A stretch of DNA of 64,000 bases. Origin: Deltaproteobacteria bacterium (GTDB lineage Bacteria; Desulfobacterota; Desulfuromonadia; Geobacterales; Pseudopelobacteraceae). How positions within the stretch are numbered: position 1 is the stretch's first letter; each line of letters opens with the position of its first letter. Below, one piece after another: positions 58,220 through 64,000 of this stretch. The position numbers were made by a program, and so were the translations under genes. The notes beneath the pieces are model-generated. The model had not been told where the DNA came from, made no database searches, and saw only the letters and a list, made by a program, of their open reading frames with translations. The stretch covers positions 54,282-118,281 of the forward strand of contig JAJXYO010000037.1 of assembly GCA_021780495.1 (NCBI GenBank). The letters are read 5' to 3'.

Positions 58220-59071
58220 TTACTCTACCAATCCTCGCAGTATCCCCAGGTTGACCCCATCCATCTCGTCGTTGTCCCCCTTGGGGGTTTCCAGGATCTT
58301 GGGTATTGTTGCAAAGCGCGGGTCGTTGAGAATGAACCTGAACGGGTTCAACCCCAGCGTCCCCTGGCCGATATGCTCATGCCGGTCCACCCGAGAGCCA
58401 AGCCCCTTCTTGGAATCGTTGAAGTGGAAGCATTGCAGCCGCTCCAGCCCGATCAATCGATCGAACTGCTCCATCGTGTCGGCGTAGCCCTCTGCGGTGG
58501 CGGTGTCATAGCCGGCCGCAAAGGTGTGGCAGGTATCGAAACAGACCCCGAATTTCTGCGGGTATTTTGAACCCTTGATGATGGTCTGCAACTCCTCGAA
58601 GGTCCGTCCCAGATTGCTGCCCTGCCCGGCGGTGGTCTCGATCAGAACCCGGCCCTCAAACTGCGGCACCTCGCTGAACAACTGGTCGAAGGCCGCAACC
58701 ACCCGCATCAGGCCGGCCTCGGGCGGGTCGGTCAGGTGCGAACCGGGGTGCATGACAACCTTTTTTATGCCGAGCCGGGCGCAGGTCTCCAGTTCGTCAC
58801 GGAAGGCGGCCAGGCTTTTGTCACGGGTGTCGCCGGGGGGGGCTGCCAGATTGATCAGGTAGATATCGTGGGAAATGATCTCGTGCAGGCCGGAGGCGGC
58901 GAACTTCTCCCGGAACAGGGCCGTATCGGCTTCACTGACCGGTTTGCCCTTCCACTGGTTGGAGTTGCGGGTAAAGATCTGCAACACACTGCAGCCGGCG
59001 GCAACAGCCCGGTCTATAGCCAGGTGCAGGCCGCCGGAAATCGACATGTGGGCGCCAAGATAATCTTTCAT
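58220..59071 (-). CDS. nfo: Endonuclease IV (AP endonuclease)
   Basis: Zinc-dependent AP endonuclease of base excision repair. The 283 residues have the TIM-barrel signatures LGAHMSISGGLHLAIDRAVA, VVMHPGSHL, VLIETTAGQGSNLGRTFEEL, VCFDTCHTFAAGYD and CFHFNDSKKGLGSRVDRHEH, with the metal-binding His and Glu residues. ATG at 59071 has GGAG seven bases upstream; the longer frame is inside moeA. Four bases follow the moeA stop, so both are one transcript. Confidence 0.95.
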   Translation of the reverse strand: MKDYLGAHMSISGGLHLAIDRAVAAGCSVLQIFTRNSNQWKGKPVSEADTALFREKFAASGLHEIISHDIYLINLAAPPGDTRDKSLAAFRDELETCARLGIKKVVMHPGSHLTDPPEAGLMRVVAAFDQLFSEVPQFEGRVLIETTAGQGSNLGRTFEELQTIIKGSKYPQKFGVCFDTCHTFAAGYDTATAEGYADTMEQFDRLIGLERLQCFHFNDSKKGLGSRVDRHEHIGQGTLGLNPFRFILNDPRFATIPKILETPKGDNDEMDGVNLGILRGLVE

Positions 59072-59075
59072 AGAA

Positions 59076-60290
59076 TTACTCCAGTTCGATATGGTTCCCG
59101 TAAAAATGCACATCCACCGGGTCACCGGCGGCAAAGCTCGTACTTTCGGCCGGCAGCACGGCAATGGCCTGGGCATCCACCATGGTCTTGAGGATGGCGG
59201 TCTGCTGGCTGCCGGCCGACGTTGCATACCAGCGCTCACCCGTCTTTTCCAGACGCAGCCGGACGATCTGCACCTTGCCCGGCTTCTTTTTCAGCTCCTC
59301 ACGCAGGGTCGCTTTGAAGAGCGGCCGCAGCACACGCTGCTGTCCCTGCATGCGCAGCAGGGCCGGGCGGACGAACTCTTCAAAGGTGATCATGGTCGAA
59401 ACCGGATTGCCCGGCAGGGAAAAGACCGGCGTCGAACCGTACAGGGCAAAGGCGGTCGGTCCGCCCGGTTTGATGCCCACCTTCCAGAACAGCTGCCTGG
59501 CGCCCAGCTCTTCCAGTATATCCCGCACCAGATCGCAGTCGCCGGCCGAGACACCGGCCGAGGTAATCAGCACATCGGCGCGCAAGCCTTCGCGCAGTTT
59601 CTCCAGGTGGCTGGCGCGGCTGTCGCGGGCGATGCCGATGATGCGGGGGATGCCGCCGCTTTCCGTAACGGCTGCGGCCAGCGACAGCGTATTGCTGTTG
59701 ATGATCTCACCCGCTCCCGGTGTCCGGCCCAACTCCACCAGTTCGTCGCCGGTTGAAAGGATCGCCACCGTAGGGCGGCGGTAGACCGGTACCAGGGCCA
59801 TGCCGAAACCGGCCAGCATGTTGACCTCCGGTGGGCGAATAATTGTCCCGCTGCGGACGAAGACCACTCCGGCGGCCACATCTTCGGCCCGGAAGCGGAA
59901 ATGCTGCCCTTGGTGCACCGGTTCCAGCAGGGTGACCTCCTGTTGTCCGTTGTCGGTGTCCTCCACCGGGACAATCGCATCACAGCCTGCCGGGACCGGC
60001 GCACCGGTCATGATCCGCACGGCGCAGCCCGCTTCAACCGTGATTCGGTCGGCTTTGGCACCGGCCGGCAGAAAGCCGGTCACCCGTAACCGGCAGGGCG
60101 TGGTCAGGCAATCCTGCCAGCGCACCGCATAACCATCCATGGCAGAGTTGTCCCAGGCGGGGAGATCCCAGGGCGCAGCCATATCCTCGGCCAGCACGCG
60201 GCCAGTGGCATCCAACAGGCTTATCCGTTCAATCCCCAGCGGCTGTACTGTATCCAGAATCAAACTGCGGGCCTCTTCAAATGAAACCAT
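59076..60290 (-). CDS. moeA: Molybdopterin molybdenumtransferase MoeA
   Basis: Inserts molybdate into adenylated molybdopterin to form molybdenum cofactor. The 404 residues show PAWDNSAMDGYAVRW, RIMTGAPVPAGCDAIVPVED, AILSTGDELVELG, ITSAGVSAGDCDLVRDIL and FSLPGNPVSTMITFEEFV. Length and domains are complete. No other Mo-cofactor gene is nearby. ATG at 60290; divergent from mutT across 190 bases. Confidence 0.95.
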   Translation of the reverse strand: MVSFEEARSLILDTVQPLGIERISLLDATGRVLAEDMAAPWDLPAWDNSAMDGYAVRWQDCLTTPCRLRVTGFLPAGAKADRITVEAGCAVRIMTGAPVPAGCDAIVPVEDTDNGQQEVTLLEPVHQGQHFRFRAEDVAAGVVFVRSGTIIRPPEVNMLAGFGMALVPVYRRPTVAILSTGDELVELGRTPGAGEIINSNTLSLAAAVTESGGIPRIIGIARDSRASHLEKLREGLRADVLITSAGVSAGDCDLVRDILEELGARQLFWKVGIKPGGPTAFALYGSTPVFSLPGNPVSTMITFEEFVRPALLRMQGQQRVLRPLFKATLREELKKKPGKVQIVRLRLEKTGERWYATSAGSQQTAILKTMVDAQAIAVLPAESTSFAAGDPVDVHFYGNHIELE

Positions 60291-60480
60291 GCTGCTCCTC
60301 CTTGCCCTACACAGGCTGCCTTCGTTGACGAAATCAGTCCCGCTGATCGCGCAGAAAAAAATTCTAACGTACTCATACGGGCTTTACAATAGCGGGAAGC
60401 GCTCAAAAACACAATACGATTGCCAACCGCATGACGATAGGTATAATGCTGCCACTCACACGACGGAGCAGAGACCATCC

Positions 60481-60915
60481 GTGACCGAAACCTGCCCGAT
60501 GCAACATATCCACGTAGCCTGCGCCGTGATCGAGCGCGCTGGTCTCGTACTGGCCGCCCAGCGCAGCGCCACCATGAATCTGCCGCTGAAATGGGAGTTT
60601 CCCGGCGGCAAGCTGGAAGCGGGTGAATCGCCGGAAGTGTGCCTGCGACGCGAACTGATGGAGGAGCTGGGCGTCTCTGTCGCTGTCGGCCGGGCGCTGC
60701 CGCTGCACACCCATTCCTACGACAGCTTCATGGTCACGCTCTATCCCTTCTTCGCCACGATCCTGTCCGGAGATATCACCCTGCACGAACATGCCGCCAT
60801 CCTCTGGCTGCCGCCGGAGGAACTGCACATCTTGGACTGGGCCGCGGCGGACTGGCCGGTGATTCGTGCGATAGAGAAGCAACGCCTCCCGGAAGGAGCC
60901 GCACAATATGCCTGA
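60481..60915 (+). CDS. mutT: NUDIX hydrolase, MutT-type 8-oxo-dGTP diphosphatase
   Basis: Small NUDIX enzyme expected to clear oxidised nucleotides. The NUDIX box is complete (GKLEAGESPEVCLRRELMEE then LGV) and follows the MutT-type LPLKWEFPGG. The start is unsure: GTG at 60481 (144 residues) has a distant GGAG, and ATG at 60499 (138 residues) starts right at the conserved HIHVACAVI. The frame further upstream overlaps moeA. The stop overlaps the amidohydrolase start by 8 bases. Confidence 0.87.
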   Translation: MTETCPMQHIHVACAVIERAGLVLAAQRSATMNLPLKWEFPGGKLEAGESPEVCLRRELMEELGVSVAVGRALPLHTHSYDSFMVTLYPFFATILSGDITLHEHAAILWLPPEELHILDWAAADWPVIRAIEKQRLPEGAAQYA

Positions 60916-61711
60916 CAGCATACGACTCAAGCGTTTCCCGCTCTTCGACAGCCATTTTCATATCATCGACCGCCGCTTTCCGCTGACCCCCAACAACGGC
61001 TACCTGCCGGATGATCTGACCTGCCAGGATTATCTGGCGCAGCTTTCCGGCTATGACCTGCGGGGCGGCGCAATTGTCTCCGGCTCGTTCCAGGCCTTCG
61101 ACCAGTCCTATCTGCTGGATGCCCTGCACACCCTCGGGCCGCTCTTCGTCGGAGTGACCCAGCTCCCGGCAGCCGTCACGGATCAGGAGATCCTGGATCT
61201 GGACGGGGCCGGGGTGCGGGCGGTGCGCTTCAACCTCAAGCGGGGCGGTTCCGAGGACGTGCGCCACCTGGATGCCATGGCGCGGCGGGTGCACGAGCTG
61301 GCCGGCTGGCACGTGGAGCTGTATGTGGATGCGCGGGAGCTGGAGGGACTGTTCGACACGCTGGTGACTCTCCCCGCATGCAGCATCGATCACCTGGGGT
61401 TGGCAAAGGAAGGTTTCGGGACATTGTTGCAGCTGGCCGAGCGGGGCGTGCGGGTCAAGGCCACCGGCTTCGGCCGGGTGGATTTCGCAGTGCCAACGGC
61501 ACTTAAAGCGTTGTACACCGCCAATCCACAGGCCCTGATGTTCGGCACCGACCTCCCCTCCACCCGCGCCCCGCGCCCATACTCGGACGAGGATTTTCTG
61601 CTGGTAGCGGAGACGCTGGGGGAAGAAGCGGCACGGGCGGTATTTTTCAATAATGCGGCGGAGTTTTATCGGGTAGGGCTAAACCACTCTCGTACAAAAG
61701 TATCATTATGA
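60908..61711 (+). CDS. Amidohydrolase-2 family metal-dependent hydrolase
   Basis: 267 residues. Its TIM-barrel motifs are LFDSHFHIIDRRFP (N-terminal HxH), GVRAVRFNLKRGG, the mid-barrel SIDHLG and the late ALMFGTDLPSTRAPRPYSDE with the conserved Asp. This is the family of 2-pyrone-4,6-dicarboxylate lactonase and related decarboxylases; substrate unknown. GGAAGGAG lies nine or so bases before ATG 60908. Its stop codon lies inside the palindrome at 61694-61720. Confidence 0.8.
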   Translation: MPDSIRLKRFPLFDSHFHIIDRRFPLTPNNGYLPDDLTCQDYLAQLSGYDLRGGAIVSGSFQAFDQSYLLDALHTLGPLFVGVTQLPAAVTDQEILDLDGAGVRAVRFNLKRGGSEDVRHLDAMARRVHELAGWHVELYVDARELEGLFDTLVTLPACSIDHLGLAKEGFGTLLQLAERGVRVKATGFGRVDFAVPTALKALYTANPQALMFGTDLPSTRAPRPYSDEDFLLVAETLGEEAARAVFFNNAAEFYRVGLNHSRTKVSL

Positions 61712-61720
61712 TACTTTTGT
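61694..61720. promoter_or_regulatory. Perfect palindrome upstream of mqsRA, probable operator
   Basis: Arms ACAAAAGTATCA (61694-61705) and TGATACTTTTGT (61709-61720) around TTA. A TTGACA (61721-61726) directly follows, so the palindrome borders a likely -35 box. The mqsR start is 43 bases downstream. Antitoxins such as MqsA bind palindromes in their own promoter. It could act as a terminator for the amidohydrolase only weakly, since the stem is AT-rich. Confidence 0.6.
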
Positions 61721-61763
61721 TTGACAACGGTCGTAAATAATTCCACACTTTGGATGCTTGAAC

Positions 61764-62086
61764 ATGGAGAAACGGAAACCACATTGCGGACTGGATGCCC
61801 TGAAGATGCTTCTGCTGCATGAAGCAACACGCATCGTTACCCGTTCCGGACGTCAGGGTGCCGCAAAGCTGGGGTATTTTGACGACGAGACCATGGTTGC
61901 CAGGGTTCTACGCCTTACCCCGCGCGAGTTTTACAAATCTATGACCACGCATGCTAACACTAAAATCTGGCAGGACGTGTACCGCACCAAAGATGGTGAT
62001 GTTGGAATCTACGTAAATTGCAGAAATCCCTGGACGGCAAGGGGGTTATTATTTCATTCAAACCGTTGGATGAAGAGGTTGTCTGA
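61764..62086 (+). pseudogene. mqsR: MqsR-family mRNA interferase toxin, frameshifted
   Basis: MqsR cleaves mRNA at GC-containing sites. From ATG 61764 the protein reads MEKRKPHCGLDALKML and carries EFYKSMTTHANTKIWQDVY, closely matching E. coli MqsR. Lys58, Gln70 and Tyr83 align with the active-site residues Lys56, Gln68 and Tyr81. After Val84 (codon 62013-62015) the frame is wrong: one base appears lost in the A run at 62015-62017. Reading from 62018 one frame over gives the expected last strand, VIISFKPLDEE, and a stop at 62084-62086 just before mqsA. Without the shift the toxin would be 107 residues. As it stands it runs on in frame into mqsA. A sequencing error is possible. Confidence 0.8.
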
Positions 62087-62087
62087 T

Positions 62088-62591
62088 ATGTACAAACAAG
62101 GAGATGCGTGCCCGCTCTGCGGTGATGGCCTGCTTTGCGAAAAGGTTCTGGAAGAGCATTTCAGCTACAAGGGTCATTCACTAACGGTGCCTGATTACTG
62201 TATTCTTGAGTGTCCGGCCTGTGGCGAAGCGTTTGTGGATAAGGATTCAGCCCGGCGGGCGGAGAAGCTGCTCCGGGATTTCGGCCGGCAGGTTGATGGA
62301 TTGCTGATGCCGGTGGATATAAAGAGAATCCGGCGCAGACTGCACCTGACCCAGGAGCAGATGGCGACTGTTCTCGGTGGCGGACTGAAAAGTTTTGCTC
62401 GTTATGAAAATGGTCAGGTAGTCCAAAGCCGGGCCATGGATAACCTGCTGCGCATTCTGGACCGTTTTCCCGAAAGCCTGGATGTGTTGCCGGGCGTTCC
62501 GCGACCACAGGCGGTTGTAATGCGTAAACGCAGCAGGGCTGTCGCAGGCATGGCGTGTGAGGCTGATGAGGAGTACAAGGGAAAAAGGTAG
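62088..62591 (+). CDS. mqsA: MqsA-family antitoxin
   Basis: Antitoxin that binds MqsR and represses the operon. The 167 residues have an N-terminal zinc part with CPLCGDG and CPACGEAF, and a C-terminal HTH-Xre domain (RIRRRLHLTQEQMATVLGGG, KSFARYENGQVVQSRAMDNL). It ends with a basic 35-residue tail that E. coli MqsA (131 residues) lacks. ATG at 62088 lies one base after the restored mqsR stop, with AGAGG nine bases upstream. The open frame also continues unbroken from mqsR because of the toxin frameshift, which gives an apparent 276-residue fusion. Confidence 0.85.
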   Translation: MYKQGDACPLCGDGLLCEKVLEEHFSYKGHSLTVPDYCILECPACGEAFVDKDSARRAEKLLRDFGRQVDGLLMPVDIKRIRRRLHLTQEQMATVLGGGLKSFARYENGQVVQSRAMDNLLRILDRFPESLDVLPGVPRPQAVVMRKRSRAVAGMACEADEEYKGKR

Positions 62592-62822
62592 GAGCAGTCA
62601 GGCGGTGCGCCTGGAAATTTTGGTGTTGGGCGTGGAACGGCGATGGTAATCACGATAACCAATCGTAAATAATAGGTGATGAAGCGGACCGGACGGTTTT
62701 TTCGATAATATTGTGAAGCGTTATGCGGGTCTTCCGGTAATATTTAGCCGATGAAGTGTTCCGTAGGGGTGGATCACCAATTCACGTGCGCGTGCGCATG
62801 AACTGGTCAATAACGAAGTTGG

Positions 62823-63257
62823 ATGGATAAAATGAACAATCGAAATCAAACAATTGAGGAATCTTTGGTACAGGCGTTCGTAAGATCTGAACGCCGTGAT
62901 AGGGCGTTATTTGAACTTGGCTCATCAAAAAAACGAGGTGACTTCTTCAATAAACTCTGCCACCGATTCACAACTATTCTCGACGAACGCTTTATGTCGG
63001 TTATTCCTGAACCTAATTCCTGTTCAGATGATATCTGCAATCTTCTAAAAGCAGAAGGTGCACCAAAAACATGCTATGTCATGTCAAGCGCAAGTGATCT
63101 AGACTTGCAAGAAGTTTCACTCACGGAAGCCATGCTAAAAGTTGTAGGTCTGGGACTGCCCTCAATTGTGTCCTGCATCCCTGGGAAGCTTGCCTATTTT
63201 GAGGCAGAACAAGAAGCGGGGGCTTCTCCTCGGTTTATTCTGAAACGAAATGTGTGA
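62823..63257 (+). CDS. Unknown 144-residue protein in the accessory tail
   Basis: Family not recognised. No signal peptide or membrane segment. The first half is charged and helical (RSERRDRALFELGSSKKRGD), the second mixed, with a hydrophobic stretch VVGLGLPSIVSCIPGKLAYF and a C-terminal PRFILKR. The two halves look like a small alpha/beta domain. GC content is clearly lower than in the core genes. It lies between mqsRA and restriction-gene debris, so recent transfer is likely. The 231 bases before it hold no visible gene. Confidence 0.55.
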   Translation: MDKMNNRNQTIEESLVQAFVRSERRDRALFELGSSKKRGDFFNKLCHRFTTILDERFMSVIPEPNSCSDDICNLLKAEGAPKTCYVMSSASDLDLQEVSLTEAMLKVVGLGLPSIVSCIPGKLAYFEAEQEAGASPRFILKRNV

Positions 63258-63375
63258 ACATCCAACGAGGGGTTACGCCGGACGCCGCAAAAATAGCGGC
63301 CCTGGTGATCCCCAGAACCGTTACTGGGCGTCACTATAAAAACCGACTATCATTATGGAAACAGGGAAATGCGAT

Positions 63376-63459
63376 ATGAGCTTCAATAACCAACACCTCT
63401 CCTCCCTCCGCGACTGGCTCCTCCCCATGCTCATGAACGGCCAGGTGAAGGTGAGTTGA
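63376..63459 (+). pseudogene. hsdS: C-terminal remnant of a type I restriction specificity subunit (hsdS)
   Basis: 27 codons reading MSFNNQHLSSLRDWLLPMLM then NGQVKVS and a stop. LRDWLLPMLMNGQV is the typical last helix of HsdS proteins, which recognise the DNA target of type I restriction systems. Nothing upstream (63258-63375) continues the frame, so the rest of the gene and hsdM/hsdR are gone from this place. Confidence 0.75.
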
Positions 63460-63502
63460 TGGGCTTAATTGGAACGTGCTGGTAGAAATAGGAAAAGGCG
63501 GA

Positions 63503-63580
63503 AAGGCGTTTCACGCGGATAACTTCGGATAGAATCTGATGGAAATCGGATTAGAACCAAGCTCAATGGTTCATATCTAA
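63503..63580. repeat. 78-bp direct repeat, copy 1
   Basis: Begins AAAGGCGTTTCACGCGGATA and ends GGTTCATATCTA. Copy 2 at 63659-63736 is identical at 76 of 78 positions. Bases just after copy 1 (63581-63622) contain the partly inverted counterpart (TTATCAGATTTGATCCGC), so the unit can fold as a hairpin. Such GCGGATAA-rich elements are dispersed non-coding repeats. Confidence 0.9.
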
Positions 63581-63658
63581 AAGATTTATCCGCCTTTATC
63601 AGAAGTTATCAGATTTGATCCGCATGCAATGATTTTCAGGTTATACGGGGAAAAGCAA

Positions 63659-63736
63659 AAAGGCGTTTCACGCGGATAAGTGCGGATAGAATCTGATGGA
63701 AATCGGATTAGAACCAAGCTCAATGGTTCATATCTA
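63659..63736. repeat. 78-bp direct repeat, copy 2, cut by an insertion sequence
   Basis: Same sequence as copy 1 apart from two bases in the GCGGATAA-x-x segment. The match stops abruptly after ATATCTA at 63736: copy 1 continues into the hairpin half, but here GTTTCCATCCGG follows, the presumed end of an insertion sequence. Confidence 0.9.
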
Positions 63737-64000
63737 GTTTCCATCCGGAAACGTAACATTCCGGATTTGTTCACAAATCTTGCATAAATTGGTTTTGTTT
63801 TCGCTCTGTTTGTGCTATCCTGCAAACCATAACAGCTTGTAACTGTTACACAATATGGTTTCAGGAGTGTTCTGGATGCGGCAAAAACAGACACGACAGA
63901 TGAGCATTTTCTCCGTCACGATGCGTCATGATATTGGTAAAGAACTGGCTGCATTTTCAGAGATCCTTGATGCTCTGCCAAAGATGCTTGATCTCGTCTA
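63737..64000 (+). mobile_element. Left end of an insertion sequence (cut by window edge)
   Basis: Starts where the second repeat breaks off. It opens with GTTTCCATCCGGAAAC, a 6-base inverted repeat around ATCC, and contains a 139-base leader before a transposase-like start at 63876. The inverted terminal repeat and target duplication at the other end lie outside the window, so the exact boundary is a deduction from the broken repeat. Confidence 0.55.
63876..64000 (+). CDS. Probable transposase, N-terminal fragment
   Basis: The frame from ATG 63876 (AGGAG about nine bases upstream) reads MRQKQTRQMSIFSVTMRHDI and then GKELAAFSEILDALPKMLDL to the window end. The pattern MRQ-x-T-x-Q-x-SIF followed by HDIGKEL resembles the starts of ISNCY-group (ISDol1-type) transposases. 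Only 41 residues are visible and no catalytic motif is included. Confidence 0.5.
   Translation, partial: MRQKQTRQMSIFSVTMRHDIGKELAAFSEILDALPKMLDLV

Noticed and set aside
61758..62591. A true single-chain MqsR-MqsA fusion protein
   Set aside because: The real toxin C-terminus and stop are still readable in the next frame and mqsA has its own start, so a recent one-base loss explains the fusion better.

Overview
The window is a chromosomal segment centred on the replication origin of a Gram-negative bacterium, most likely a Desulfuromonadia/Geobacter-type deltaproteobacterium (Geobacter, Trichlorobacter or Pelobacter propionicus relatives). This is an inference from gene order and content: nadD-rsfS-rlmH-gpmI, rpmH-rnpA-yidD-yidC-mnmE-mnmG-rsmG next to dnaA-dnaN-recF-gyrB-gyrA, a futalosine-pathway menaquinone gene, ribonuclease J, many two-component and chemotaxis proteins, and high-GC coding DNA with Shine-Dalgarno starts. 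No rRNA, tRNA or CRISPR array was seen.

Region 1 (1-13.7 kb, all minus strand) reads as one very compact block: mqnC, rnd, arnC, two separate halves of ArnA (formyltransferase and decarboxylase), gspH-I-J-K-L-M-N, a MshEN/GspE-N protein, nadD, rsfS, rlmH and gpmI (cut by the left edge). Most junctions overlap by 4-8 bases. The type II secretion genes encode the minor pseudopilins and the inner-membrane platform; gspG, D, E, F and C are not here.

Region 2 (13.9-32.6 kb) is the origin. Left of it rsmG, mnmG, mnmE, yidC, yidD, rnpA and rpmH run leftward; right of it dnaA, dnaN, recF, gyrB, gyrA, a HEAT-repeat protein, gpsA and a gamma-carbonic-anhydrase-like protein run rightward, so transcription follows replication on both sides. 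DnaA-box-like sequences lie on both sides of dnaA. ParB-binding parS sites are visible in mnmG and between mnmG and mnmE, although no parA or parB is in the window.

Region 3 (32.6-45.2 kb) has a leftward cluster (an uncharacterised NP-repeat protein, an NlpC/P60 hydrolase, an acyltransferase, two small membrane proteins, RNase J), then rightward cheR-mcp-cheW and putA, a small secreted Lys/Ala-rich protein (minus) and an RlmI-type methyltransferase.

Region 4 (45.2-60.9 kb) is mostly housekeeping: asd, leuB and metK (minus); mtnP and a PfkB kinase; a TPR lipoprotein and a RodZ-like protein; a signalling cluster (receiver, universal stress protein, receiver-histidine kinase, receiver); an FAD oxidoreductase; a YhaM-like nuclease; nfo and moeA (minus); mutT and an amidohydrolase.

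Region 5 (61.7-64.0 kb) is accessory DNA: an MqsR/MqsA toxin-antitoxin locus whose toxin gene carries a one-base frameshift that joins it to the antitoxin, a perfect palindrome upstream, an unknown 144-residue protein, the last 27 codons of a type I restriction specificity gene, two copies of a 78-bp repeat, and the left end of an insertion sequence that appears to interrupt the second copy.
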